From assembly GCF_001641265.1 (NCBI RefSeq), contig NW_020167530.1, positions 310,001 to 374,000 of the forward strand: a stretch of 64,000 bases of DNA, read 5' to 3'. The stretch is from Pseudogymnoascus destructans. Taxonomy: Eukaryota; Ascomycota; Leotiomycetes; Thelebolales; Thelebolaceae. The translations under genes were made by a program, and so were the position numbers. The notes below the pieces were generated by a model. That model was not told the DNA's origin. It ran no database searches and worked only from the letters and a program-made list of their open reading frames with translations. Shown here piece after piece: positions 13,038 through 22,906 of the stretch (positions are counted from its first letter, which is position 1; each line of letters begins with the position of its first letter).

Positions 13038-13376
13038 TTAATTAAATAGGTTAGGATCTATATTGTCGGGCAGTGATTGATTATCACTTACACTGTCACT
13101 TGCACTGTGGATCATGTCGTAGTCAAGGTCTGCAAAGTCAACAAAACCACTTTCTTCAGCGGCCAATTGCCAGTGCAACTGCTCCTCCTTCTCCTCCTCT
13201 TCCTCCTGTCTCCTACGCTCAATATCAGGGTCTATGATTACTTCGAGTAACTCCCTTGGTAGCTCGGTGTCTGGGTTACTCCTTTGGAATTCAAGTAATT
13301 CCCTTTTCCGTACCCGTTCCGCTCTCCGTGCATCAATGCCAGCACGGAGCTGCAGCTTATACTCAAGGTTAACCAT
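13038..13376 (-). CDS. Second ORF of the pogo element, unknown function
   Basis: A 112-aa ORF whose ATG overlaps the transposase stop (the bases CATGGTTAA are read as His-Gly-stop in one frame and Met-Val-Asn in the other). It ends 28 bp before the TIR. The product is charged: a basic Arg-rich N-terminal half resembling the transposase tail in style, a run of glutamates, and an acidic C-terminus with FADLDYDM. It could be a separate protein made by reinitiation, a frameshifted extension of the transposase, or the original C-terminus separated by an indel in the repetitive tail. No family recognised. Confidence 0.5.
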   Translation of the reverse strand: MVNLEYKLQLRAGIDARRAERVRKRELLEFQRSNPDTELPRELLEVIIDPDIERRRQEEEEEKEEQLHWQLAAEESGFVDFADLDYDMIHSASDSVSDNQSLPDNIDPNLFN

Positions 13377-14943
13377 GCGCTTTCTCTCTCTTCTCTCTCT
13401 TGCTTCTTCTCTCTCTTGCTTCTTCTCTCTCTTGCTCCTTTACTATCTTCGTATGAATCTTCTTCCGTGCTTGTTCAACTGTAACAGCTCCACCCTTTTG
13501 AATAGATTTTCTGCTTCTAACTTTCCGTTGTCTTTGCTCAGACATAATAGTAGTAATTTGCATAAGCTCTGAGGTAACCAAAGTACTTTCTGTTAACTGT
13601 ACTTGAATCTCTGTATAAGAAGATGTCCACTTTTGCCGTGATGGTGAACTAAGAATCTCTTCAAATCTTTGACTCCAATTTGAAAGATCTTGACTTGCTT
13701 GGATTGCTTGCCTTGGTGTTTCTAAAAGTGCTGGTTTTGCGTATATTGCCACTTTCTTTTCTATCTTCTCGTAGTTTGGTGGCCAAATACCAGAGTCTCT
13801 AAACGCTTTCATACAGTTTCCCTTTGTAAACGTTTGTGTTCGGATTGTAGGTAAGTCTCGGAAGAATGAAATAACATTATAGTCAACATCAAAATTCTGA
13901 ATTGCTTGTTGAATAGCACGGCGGTGCCAATGCTTATACTGTGCAAATACTGTAACGTCAAGAGGTTGTAGTATATGTGTAAGGTGAGAAGGGAATACAT
14001 GTAAATGTATGTTGTTTTGATGTGCAAGTATTATAAATTCTGGAACTTCATGAGAAATGTGAGAGTCCATTATAAGCAACTTCGTCTTTGTAGAGGGTGC
14101 AGAATGTTGAATAAAATGCTGTAGATATTCCATTGCGAGCTCAGAGTTTGTATATCCTGAATCTGATACTGCAACTCTCTCATCACCGTGTAGATTATCA
14201 TGGTACCAACTTTCCATATGAAGCTTTCCTTGAATTATTAGGAACGGTGGAAGTACAATGCCAGCAGCTGAAATTGTCTCTATTACTGTGAGACTTTGAC
14301 GATTCTCTGGAGCTTGTATATAAAGCTATACAAATTAGAATAATATAATGTAAGATGAGTACATATAACGTACCTCCTTTACTGCTGTTGGCACTAACAC
14401 ATGTTCACCGGTGCTCATTCCCACTCGGAACCCAACTTCATCAAAGTTGTAGATGTTAGCTGCAGTAACATCTAATTGATTACACACATCTTTGAATCCA
14501 TGAAACCATTCTTTGATAGCTGATACATCATGAGAAGCAACACGTGCTGCTTCAATTGGCCGGGTTTTAATGGTGTGGAAAGTCTCATGTTGAGTCTTAA
14601 TCCAAGTCTGGAACCACCGTTGAGACGGTGGTGGATGTGTCAGGATTTCAGCTGGTAGTAGTTGGCAGATAGCATTAAACACCATTGGCTTCGTTGCACC
14701 GTACCCATTTTCATATGACCGTTGAATGTATCTTTGTATAGCTATAACTTGTATATCTGAAAGTATTCTGTTGTTACCTCCGCGAGGCTTTGGTGGTTGG
14801 CGTTGCGCCATGCGTCGCATACGGAGTGTGGTTGGGAGTACATGGTAGATTCTAGCTGCTGCGGCGATAGTCTCCGTTGGGTTCTGATTTAGGAAATCAA
14901 TTGCTTTTTGAATAGCTTCGTTTCTAGCTATATCAATTGACAT
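13369..14943 (-). CDS. Pogo-family DDE transposase (intact)
   Basis: Two exons, 14943-14374 and 14325-13369, with a 48-bp intron (GTACGT...GTATAG), give 508 aa without a stop. The N-terminus has a psq-type helix-turn-helix (about residues 5-50: IDFLNQNPTETIAAAARIY), then a CENP-B-like DNA-binding segment ending near RWFQTWIKT. The catalytic region shows all three acidic sites: YNFDEVGF, LLIMDSHISH and the ILQPLDVTVF motif. The C-terminus is a highly charged Arg/Glu/Lys repeat coded by a CTTTCTCTCT-like tract. It should cut and paste the surrounding element. The stop overlaps the start of another ORF by 8 bp. Start chosen at the first Met inside the TIRs that leads into the HTH. Confidence 0.88.
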
Positions 14944-15251
14944 GATTGTAACTTTACGTGTCAATTGTTGTCCAGATAGTCGCGTTGTCCTGATGTCGCA
15001 TTGGACGCGCTCGCGTTTGCCGAGAGAGCAAGGATCGCTTTCGCAGCAAGGATCGCTTTCGCCAACCGCCTCCAGGCGGTGGTTTGGAAACCAACGATTA
15101 AGGTTGGAGGAAGCGATCCGCGCGGTTTCAAAATGAGCGGAAGCGATGTGCACGGTTTCGCGACGTGCGTCCGTTCACCGCTACTCCTCAACAAAACATT
15201 TTCCGTAGATGTAGATAGTAATTTATATTGTAATCCTATACAATTCATTTA

Positions 15252-15359
15252 ATGGAGGGGACTCCTATATCAAATGCCTATGAGTGGCTTGTAGAAAACC
15301 CTTCTAAGTTTATAATTGCTGCCTGTCGCATTTTCAAAGTCCCTAAATCAACACTATAG
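15252..15359 (+). pseudogene. Pogo-type transposase N-terminal relic
   Basis: A 35-codon open stretch begins MEGTPISNAYEWL and continues with IIAACRIFKVPKSTL, which is the helix-turn-helix style of pogo transposases, then hits TAG. The downstream sequence is AT-rich and full of stops. It is a dead fragment. Confidence 0.6.
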
Positions 15360-16283
15360 ATGAGCCTTAAACGGCATCCTTAGAGCCTACAGTTCTCACG
15401 CGATAAGTCAATATAAGAATTCCTCTAGATAATATCGAGATATACTGAATATCGAGTAATCAAACCATTATGTAAGTCAAACGTCCAATGTGCCCTAAAT
15501 GCCCTCATTTGCCCTTTTGACCACTAATTCCCTTTCTATACGCTCTAAAGAACGTAGCGGCCGGCTCCCTTATGCCACTATTACTAGTTTCCGTAAAGTC
15601 AACCAGAACTTGGAGGGCTTGTAGAACTGCCTACGTAGAATGAACCACTGGCAGTCTAAGTTCCTCCCCATCATCATCATCTTGACTTTCATTAGGAGGC
15701 TGGATATATTGTTCAATGACCTCTTGTAGTACTATATCCCCCTCGCTATCTTATATACCCTCTTGTATTGTCTCCTCCGCTAGGTTCAGAAAGTTTGAAA
15801 GGTCCATCACATCGTGAATTCAGCTGTCCTGTTGTACTTAGTTGTAAAGGTCAGTAAGAGGCGGAATGTGCTTGAGAGGAAGTTGGATCAGGTTTTTGAT
15901 GATTGTACTTTTGCAGAAGCAGTTGTAGATAGTCGTATTTGAGACATTGTGATACCACAATTAGATGATCTAGCGAAGGGCAAGGTGTAAGTTAATAGTT
16001 TTAAGAGGATCTTCATTGTTGTCGAAGGCGTTTAGCATGAATGCAAGCCATTGTCGACGATAATGAGCTTCAAGGAGGCAATAATGCCTTGATTTAGGGC
16101 CTAGAATCGACTTGTTACATTTGCTAGTAGCTAGATAATTCATATATTTGAGGGTGGAGGTGTTGTTTCGACGGCAGCAATATGTGCTAAAAAGTTGTGC
16201 ATTGTTAGCAGAATCTGTCTATGAGAGCCTATATGTAAATAGAAAGCTATTAGCCATTCTGCTATAATAAACTGATTTATCTA
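15360..16283. other. AT-rich degenerate transposon DNA
   Basis: No intact coding sequence. A GCGATAAGTCAAT motif at about 15401 recurs at about 18442, close to another pogo relic, so the two stretches probably belong to one old family. The base composition suggests RIP-damaged relics. Confidence 0.5.
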
Positions 16284-16325
16284 ACGTGCGTGCATAACGA
16301 ATGATACAACATAACGAATGATACA

Positions 16326-17162
16326 TGTAATGGTGGGTGCACCAGATGTGAGAATCTAGCCACCCAAGGAAACAACTCACTGTCTTAGGAAAAAGAGCCA
16401 AAGGGTTGTAGCTTAGACTATTCCACAACGCAGCAATCAGGTGTATGATGTAGTGAAGTGGTTTAGACAAGTTGCAACAAATGTTGAGTCTGGGAACTCA
16501 GGGGTAAGTCAGAGGTTAACACCTCACTGACTTTTCAGAAACAAGGAGTAATAAGATGAATGCTTGGAAGCTTGGAAAAGACGTGGAAGTATGTGATAGT
16601 CGATTTACTGTATTGTCTGCTTGCCCTTTCTTAAGGAAAGGGCAATCCTATTTATGCTAAAGGAATGTAGTTCTCTCATTTTCCAAGACTTTCCATGACT
16701 TACCAAAAGGAGGTCCAAGGTCAGAGTACCCCTATAGACAAATTATGTCATAGACAAATTATGTCACAGACAAATTATGTCATAACTTAACCAATCTTGT
16801 GGGTAACTAAAGAGCGATGACATGTAATGAATCATAGAGGTTCGTAGGAGCTTTTAGAGCTATCGTTCATGCTCCTAGGCCTCTAGTTGGTAGAGATATG
16901 TCATGTGGTAGTATGAGTGATGTCATGTAATGAATCATAGAGGGTTGTAGAGATATGCTATGTGGTAATATCGGCCCAGTAACTAAGGAGCGATGACGTG
17001 TAATGAATCATAGATGGTTGTAGCAATCGTTGAGTAGTATTGCTCTTGTTGTTGGTGTGATAAGCCAAAATATGTATAGTGACTTGTAGGTTTGAGGAGG
17101 AGATTTCCAAGTTTGCACTTGAGTTTGATAGCAAACTGAGTGCAACGAATGTCAGTATGACA
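16326..17162 (+). mobile_element. Solo LTR, target duplication ATACA
   Basis: An 837-bp sequence starting TGTAATGGTGGG and ending CAGTATGACA, flanked on both sides by ATACA (16321-16325 and 17163-17167). The TG...CA ends and 5-bp duplication are the mark of an LTR retrotransposon, here reduced to one LTR by recombination. It belongs to the LTR family repeated through the window. No internal retrotransposon of this family is present. Confidence 0.88.
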
Positions 17163-17250
17163 ATACAGTCCAATGTGCTCACTTAACAAATACTATGATA
17201 ATTCCACTACAACGCTATAAATCAATTAAAGCTATGTAGAATACTCATCC

Positions 17251-17757
17251 TCAGATACCTCTATTACCATCTGACAGGTAAATATCCGCATCGTGGATGC
17301 CGTACTTCACAATTGTGTTTCGCACAAGCTCAAACCAGCTACAAATAATTACTGGGTCATCGCATTTAGCCCTCTGATAGTCGTATTTGCGCTGGAACCT
17401 TGTTTTGAGTTCTATGCGACGTTTAACAAAGTTGGAAGCCCAGCGCGTCTTGACAGGTAACGCGTCGCATGTCGCGAGAAGTCGATTTGCAATATCTCCC
17501 ACAACAGACAATCGGGGAGGAAATCCTTTAGCAGCTAGGTCGAGAATATACTGGACAAGAATTGATTCCTCTAAGTCGGTCATTTTCCGCAAATTGGCAG
17601 AAATATCGCGTCGTGAATGCATACCATGCTTACGACGACTAAGCTTCTGATGATCGACAGAATAGAGCTTTCCAGCAGCTCGAGCACTTAGCTTAGGGTC
17701 ATTTTGCATCGCCTGAAGAGCTAATATAACTTGGCGTTCATCGTTTTTCTGCGGCAT
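17251..17757 (-). pseudogene. Truncated Fot1-like transposase
   Basis: 168 codons matching the first third of the intact transposase at 19329-20984: MPQKNDERQVILALQ, SRRDISANLRK, then KYDYQRAKCDDP and a last ADIY just before where the first catalytic motif (NFDETGF) should be. It then jumps out of the coding region. It cannot catalyse transposition but keeps the DNA-binding part, so it could in principle act as a repressor if expressed. Confidence 0.85.
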
Positions 17758-17857
17758 CTTTTGTTGTGAAGGGATTTACTGTTTACTAGAGGAGTTGTGT
17801 GGATTCAAGGTAGTGTATCATTCATTATGTTGTATCATTCGTTATGCACGCACGTTA

Positions 17858-18600
17858 AGCCTTCTTAACATTAATATACTAGAGTGCTTGAGGTTTCTTC
17901 GCCTTTCTAATAATAAACCAAAGTGGCATCTAATCAGCTCCTATACAGTTTGTATAATAAATAACTGATATTTGCGCCTTGTCCTTCTTAAATCCTAGCT
18001 ATGATATTGTTAAAAGTCCGTTTGAAGTAGTTAGCTTTCAAAAGAGCCTAGTTTCATCCATGTTATAAATATCCTCCTCTTGATATTCCCCTGCTATTGT
18101 CTATATCCCCTTCATTTCTTCCTCTGCTTGTGTAGGAATTAAGCTTGCTTCGCTATGTTAAGTATAACTCTTAATCTTATGTTGTCTTTTAAAATTCAAA
18201 TCCTAGCCTTAAGAGAATTGAGTCTTAGGCTGGTTGTGGTATTGTGGAAGTTGCTCCTAAATCGTTTTAGCGCATAGTTGTAGTATATTGGTGCTTGTAA
18301 CTCCTCCTTTTAATAAGCTGCTGCCATTTAAAGAGGACTGCTTTAAGGTCAGGCTAGGCAATAGCTTTGCAACAGTGAGTTGATTGCTAAATTGTGTTAA
18401 GTGACAATTATTCAGGGGGGATAGTAGGTGGTATAGCTCTCATGCGATAAGTCAATACTCGATTAGGCGATATTCACACCAACTCAATATTTTTCGTAGG
18501 ATTCTTTATTTCCCCACCAAAACCACGATACACTCGATATCAAACTGATTTGACTAGATATCGTCTTATACTGACATTACATAGGCCAAGATGCCTCAAA
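17858..18600 (-). pseudogene. Decayed pogo transposase relic
   Basis: AT-rich DNA without an open frame. On the minus strand near 18040-18070 the sequence reads as IYNMDETRLF, the first catalytic motif of pogo transposases, followed by stops. The surrounding sequence is too damaged to define ends. Confidence 0.5.
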
Positions 18601-18810
18601 TCAGCTGTTTACATGTAACGCTGACTTCTAAACGATAGAAGACACAGAGGTTTCTTGCGTAAGGTTGACTTGACAGAGGAGGCAGGGGATTAGACACAAA
18701 GGCTTTCCAAGTAACACGTTACAGTATTGTAAAGAATACTATATTGAGTTGAGCACGAAGCTCCTATCTAAGAAATACTATCTACTTATATAGTGGCGTC
18801 ATGCCAAAGG

Positions 18811-18941
18811 GATATCTGTGGATAACATGGATAACATAATATCCATGATATCCAATGTTATCCATCACCTGATATTCTGTGGATACCCGTGGATAACATG
18901 GATAACATAATATCCAAGATATCCAATGTTATCCATCACGT
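18811..18941. repeat. Duplicated GGATAACAT palindromic motif
   Basis: A ~50-bp unit, GTGGATAACATGGATAACAT...ATGTTATCCATCAC, occurs at about 18819-18868 and 18889-18938. Each copy is itself an imperfect palindrome with repeated GGATAACAT. It lies inside the inverted repeat and may be an end or binding-site array of a DNA transposon. Confidence 0.65.
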
Positions 18942-19080
18942 GAGGTTGCAGCCGTAAGCGCTATCCATAGCACTAGCACTTAGCCGTAACATCATGATGT
19001 TACTGCTAGGCTCTAGTAACATGACTCATAAGTCACAAGGCTAGTAGGGCTAGGCTATAACATGACCTAGCTAGTGGATA

Positions 19081-19170
19081 GTTGGGAAACTAGTAGATAG
19101 TTGGATATTTAGGAAAAGCACAACTATCCTAACTATCCTAACTATCCTAACTATCCCAACTATCCTAACC
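19081..19170. repeat. AACTATCCT short tandem repeats
   Basis: GATAGTTGG motifs on the left are followed by five AACTATCC(T/C) repeats on the right, so the tract can fold back on itself. It is directly outside the right inverted-repeat arm. No coding content. Confidence 0.6.
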
Positions 19171-19222
19171 TTAGATAGGAGCTTTGTGCTCAACTTAATA
19201 TAGTATTCTTTATAATACTATA

Positions 19223-21082
19223 ACGTGCATGTATAACGAAAGTGCCAAACAAGCGAAAGTGCCAAAATATCGCGACTATCCCATAAGAATTGCAATAAAT
19301 CCACCACAACAATATAAATTAATTAAAACTACTCGGAGTCCTCTTCCTCAGACCTGTCTATTACAATCTGACAAGTGCGCGCATTGTGTCCAGTCTCACC
19401 ACACTTGCCACAGCGACGTGCATGGGTTTCTTCCCTTGGCTTCCGACCACTACTTGCCCTTATTTCTTGCTCTACTTGCTGCAAAACGTCCCTCTCGTCC
19501 TGTAGCTCCTGTGCTACCTGTTGACTAAGTGATCCTCCTTGCTGTAGTCGTGTTTTTTTAGCTCTCCGGCGCTTGCTTAGCACTTCATTTGCCTGTCGCA
19601 GGTTTTGGTTCTCTGCTTTTAACAATGCTAATTGATGCATTATTTGCGATGCACCCTTTGTAAACTGGTCAACAGCTGCATAGATTGAGGTTGGAGAGCT
19701 ATTTTGATGATGCGCAATTCGGTTTTTAATGAAAGTAGACTGTGATACAGCTTCAGTTGGGTTATTTGGTGTCTGAGAAACCCATGGTTGAGCGGTGTTT
19801 GGGTGAGAGGTTGGAGGTGTTGGCGTCTTAAACCTAAGGTCAAGTGTAGATATTACACTCTCAGGGCTAAATGGAAGAAGCCCAGCACCTCGGAACCCTC
19901 CCTGAATATTGCTTTCTGTCATTGCAATGTTAAATGCAGCGTGGAAGGCAGGAAAGAAGTCATCCTTAGTAATGTGAATAATATGAGCCCGCATCATATC
20001 TTCAATTTGCCGACCGTAAGCTCTCTTTAATGGGCCAAAACAGCCAACATCAAGTGGTTGGAGTATATGGGAAGAGTGAGCAGGCATACAAAGCGTAATA
20101 ATGTTGTGTTCTTTGCAGTACTCCTCAAACTTGTCTGAATGGTGGCTCTCATGACCATCAAGGACTAACAAGCGATAACCACCAACACTCCGGGGCTTTG
20201 TGTGCTTCTCAAAATGCTGAATCCAATCCATACCTCTCTCGTTTGTAGTCCAGCCATTTGCAGTAACAGTGATTACCCAATCTGCTGGAAATCCGCTATT
20301 CTCATACCAAGATGCAAGGTGGTTTTTACCTGCCACAATGACAAATGGCGGCACTGCCCAACCTTGAGAACTAACGCCTTGGATTACTGTAACCCATTCC
20401 CGATTGCCAGGCTGCACCTTTTTTGCCTTTGCCCGCCCATCTGAGCTCGTTACTACCATTGCGCTTGAGATGACGCCCATCATAAACCCAGTCTCATCAA
20501 AGTTGTAGATATCTGCATTGTTGATGCCATACTTTAGAATTGTGTTCCATACAAGCTCAAACCAGCCACGAATGACTTCTGGATCTTCGCACTTAGCCCT
20601 CTGGTAGTCGTATTTTCGCTGGAAGCGTGTCCGGAGCTCTACATGGCGCTTAACAAAGTTTGAAGCCCAACGTGACCCGACGTGTGGCGCGTCGCGTGTT
20701 GCAAGTAGTCGATTTGCCATATCTTCAACAATAGACAACTGAGGAGGGAACCCTTTAGCAGCTAAGTCAAGTATATACTGAACAAGAACTGATTCCTCTA
20801 GGTTACTTAATTTCCGTAAGTTGGCTTGGATATCGCGTCGTGAAGGTATGCCTTGTAAATGGTGACGTAGCTTGCGGTGGTCTACGGAATAGATCCTAGC
20901 TGCAACTCGAAGGCGCAAATTTGGGTCGCTTTGCATAGCTTGGATAGCTAGCACTAATTTGCTTTCATCATTTTTATGGCGCATGTTTTGTTGTGGAGGA
21001 ATTTAACATTTAGTTGGGGGGGTTGGTCACCGCATGATTTTGGCACTTTCGCTTGTTTGGCACTTTCGTTATACATGCACGT
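19223..21082 (-). mobile_element. Intact Fot1-like DNA transposon
   Basis: An 1860-bp element between TA at 19221-19222 and 21083-21084. The TIRs are 46 bp, beginning ACGTGCATGTATAACG and carrying two spaced copies of CGAAAGTGCCAAA. It encodes a full-length transposase and is the only complete member of its family here. The copies at 47428 and 57214 are deletion derivatives with the same TIRs. It sits in an older inverted-repeat arm. Confidence 0.93.
19329..20984 (-). CDS. Fot1/pogo-type DDE transposase, full length
   Basis: An uninterrupted 551-aa ORF. Residues 1-60 form the psq-type helix-turn-helix (ending near SRRDIQANLRK), and 60-140 a CENP-B/Tc5-type DNA-binding domain (through RWASNFVKRH). 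The DDE core has YNFDETGFMMG near residue 175, LLVLDGHESHHS near 270 and ILQPLDVGCFGP near 310. A Leu/Lys-rich coiled-coil segment follows. The C-terminus adds a CCHC zinc knuckle (CGKCGETGHNARTC) before an acidic tail. All catalytic acids are present, so it is a candidate active enzyme and could act in trans on the two derivatives elsewhere in the window. Confidence 0.92.
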   Translation of the reverse strand: MRHKNDESKLVLAIQAMQSDPNLRLRVAARIYSVDHRKLRHHLQGIPSRRDIQANLRKLSNLEESVLVQYILDLAAKGFPPQLSIVEDMANRLLATRDAPHVGSRWASNFVKRHVELRTRFQRKYDYQRAKCEDPEVIRGWFELVWNTILKYGINNADIYNFDETGFMMGVISSAMVVTSSDGRAKAKKVQPGNREWVTVIQGVSSQGWAVPPFVIVAGKNHLASWYENSGFPADWVITVTANGWTTNERGMDWIQHFEKHTKPRSVGGYRLLVLDGHESHHSDKFEEYCKEHNIITLCMPAHSSHILQPLDVGCFGPLKRAYGRQIEDMMRAHIIHITKDDFFPAFHAAFNIAMTESNIQGGFRGAGLLPFSPESVISTLDLRFKTPTPPTSHPNTAQPWVSQTPNNPTEAVSQSTFIKNRIAHHQNSSPTSIYAAVDQFTKGASQIMHQLALLKAENQNLRQANEVLSKRRRAKKTRLQQGGSLSQQVAQELQDERDVLQQVEQEIRASSGRKPREETHARRCGKCGETGHNARTCQIVIDRSEEEDSE

Positions 21083-21172
21083 TAATGTGTTACTTAGAAA
21101 GCCTTTGTGTTTAATCCCCTACCTCCTCTATTAAGTCAACCTTATGTAAGAAACCTCTATACATTCTATTAG

Positions 21173-21593
21173 ATAGGAAGCAGCATTACACATAAGCTTC
21201 AGGCCTAGAAAGCTAAGCTTTAAGCCTAGAATCTTGTAGCTAAAGAAGCCTAGGTAACCTACTAGGCTAGAAACTGCGCTAATAACCAGCTTAAAAGAGC
21301 TAGGGTTAAGGCCTAGAGGGTAGAGCGCCTCTAGAAAAAGAGGGTAAAAGCTCTTATTCAAGCTAGTAACCTAATTCCTCTAGAGGATTAGGACCTAATT
21401 TAGGACCTAGAAGCTGCTAAGAGTGAGTGTAAGAGCGAGAGCAGGAGTGAGCATAGGAGTAAGAGTAGGAGTAAGCGTAGGAGTGAGTGTGGGAGTGAGC
21501 GTGGGAGTGATGAAGTGATAATTTCTTATAATGATTGGTTTATGTACCTTTACATACAAATTACTATGCAGTGGTACTTATAGCCTACATATT
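21173..21593. other. Intergenic, no gene seen
   Basis: Repetitive but non-coding. 21180-21420 is rich in TAGGCCTAGAA-like motifs. 21421-21515 has GGAGTGAGCGT-type short repeats. Confidence 0.5.
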
Positions 21594-21683
21594 GCGAAAC
21601 CGCGCACATCGCTTCCGCTCATTTTGAAACCGCGCGGATCGCTTCCTCCAACCCTAAGCGAAGCTAAAATTTAGTCACGACAT
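21594..21683. repeat. Empty-site copy of the repeat split at 12.9 kb
   Basis: Matches, in reverse, the flanks of the pogo element at 12878-15098 but without the element: the sequence runs through a single TA where the other copy holds the insertion. It keeps the two spaced GAAACCG...ATCGCTTCC motifs. Confidence 0.85.
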
Positions 21684-21889
21684 TAAACAGAGGTCTGTAT
21701 TAGTTATCTTGATTAAGACTAAAGTGACGACACAACGCACGTTTTGGTCGTACAGGGTCTCCCCAGTCCTCCTATGTCTACTCTCACTATATCCACTCCC
21801 ACTCCTCCTGCTCTTCCCACTACTAATGTCTACTTCCACCCCCCTGCTTACTTACTCCCACTCACACTCCCACTCCTCTAACATCCGCC

Positions 21890-21975
21890 CACACCTCTCT
21901 CACACCTCTCTCACACCTCTCTCACACCTCTCTCACACCTCTCTCACACCTCTCTCACACCTCTCTCACACCTCG
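21890..21975. repeat. 11-bp minisatellite (CACACCTCTCT)
   Basis: About eight near-perfect copies in tandem, upstream of the SR-kinase gene. The open frame across it is only a repeat of the translated unit. Confidence 0.9.
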
Positions 21976-22260
21976 CTAAGCGCGCACCCCCCCCCCCTTA
22001 AGCGCTCATATCACACCCAGCTAGACAGACCACAAGCACAAATCCAGCCCAATCCCACAGCTGAACCCACCATAAACCCACACAAAAAACCAGCCACAGG
22101 TCACGATGAAGAAGTACAACCGAGGTACGGGTTTTAGACTGCGCTTTTAGACTTTGTGTAGTAATAAAATATACCTGAATCTCCTCTAACCCCTCTGTAC
22201 CGCTGATGTCACTCTTAAACCACACCTCTCTCCCCATTCCCTTCCTCCTCCTCCCTCATT

Positions 22261-22333
22261 GCTAAGCATTAGCAGCATTAGCAGCATTAGCAGCATTACC
22301 AACCAGCATTACCAGCATTACCAGCATTACCAG
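22261..22333. repeat. 9-bp repeat (AGCATTAGC / AGCATTACC)
   Basis: Tandem 9-bp units switch from AGCATTAGC to AGCATTACC halfway. They lie in the region upstream of the SR-kinase gene, followed by a CT-rich likely leader up to 22906 with a CAC run at 22772-22800. Confidence 0.85.
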
Positions 22334-22906
22334 ATCTTAGCAGGATACCAGCCCAAAAAACTGTGGAGAGAGTAGGAAAGTTGCTGTATCTGTACTCCAG
22401 TACTCTTGCTGTACACACCACTAATACCAAATCCAGTCAATTGCTCTCCACAACAACAACAAACTACTCTGTCTGCTATTCCATTCCCTCTCTTACCAAA
22501 TATCTTCATTATATCCTATCCCATCTATCAACATCAACCAACCCCTTCCCCCCCCCCACCTCCCCCCCCCCTCCTCCCAGCTGGATCAAGCCAGCTTCTC
22601 ATACGCCATCTCCGCCATCTTCCTATTCTTCAGCGGAAGCTTCATTTATTCCATTTTGTACTGCTGCTATACGACTGTTGCTGCGTCTTATATAAACCAA
22701 AAAAACTATACACAGATACACCGTTCCGTCACTGAAAAAGCCCCCCAACTTTGCCCAGAATCCGCTTCCACCCACCACCACCACCACCACCACCACCCAC
22801 ACACACATCAAACCCCCAGTACGGTTGTCCGAGTAGTGTACGAGCGCCAACTCGAATGTCCCCCACGGAAACAGCCCACCTCCTCCACCACCACGATCCC
22901 GCGACG

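Larger units (their letters stand above)
12878..15098 (-). mobile_element. Intact pogo-type DNA transposon, 133-bp TIRs
   Basis: A 2221-bp element bounded by TA at 12876-12877 and 15099-15100. Its TIRs (12878-13010 and 14966-15098) start ATCGTTGGTTTCC and appear identical over 133 bp. Each TIR holds two copies of GCGAAAGCGATCCTTGCT, candidate transposase-binding sites. It encodes an intact one-intron transposase and a second small ORF, both on the minus strand. Identical TIRs and unbroken ORFs point to recent movement. The insertion split an older repeat whose empty form is at 21594-21683. Confidence 0.9.
12851..15165. repeat. Older repeat, split by the pogo insertion
   Basis: The flanks 12851-12875 and 15101-15165 join into one sequence that matches 21594-21683 in reverse orientation. 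The right flank contains two spaced copies of a GAAACCG...ATCGCTTCC motif, which look like the paired end repeats of another DNA transposon. Only ~90 bp are shared, so the full element is not known. Confidence 0.7.
16284..17855 (-). mobile_element. Deleted Fot1-like element, split by a solo LTR
   Basis: Bounded by TA at 16282-16283 and 17856-17857. The ends read ACGTGCGTGCATAACGAATG inward and carry two spaced copies of ATAACGAATGATAC. It holds only the N-terminal part of a transposase (17251-17757) joined to a short remnant of the C-terminal coding end; the catalytic core is missing. An LTR lies inside at 16326-17162. Without that LTR and its duplicated 5 bp the element would be about 730 bp. 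Confidence 0.85.
18628..21172. repeat. Large inverted repeat (arms ~145 bp)
   Basis: The left arm (about 18628-18771) is matched in reverse by a right arm made of 19171-19222 plus 21085-21172, split by the Fot1-like element at 19223-21082. The left arm at TA 18720-18721 shows the unfilled form of the insertion site. Many differences between the arms are C-to-T or G-to-A, as RIP would leave. The arms are probably the TIRs of an older element. Confidence 0.75.

Noticed and set aside
16958..17189. Recurring 60-80 codon ORFs such as CHTDIRCTQFAIKLK, seen in every LTR copy
   Set aside because: They occur in solo LTRs, differ by stops between copies and overlap on the same strand; chance ORFs in a repeat, not genes.
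21709..22137. 142-codon ORF with Ser/His/Thr repeats
   Set aside because: Most of it is the translated 11-bp minisatellite.
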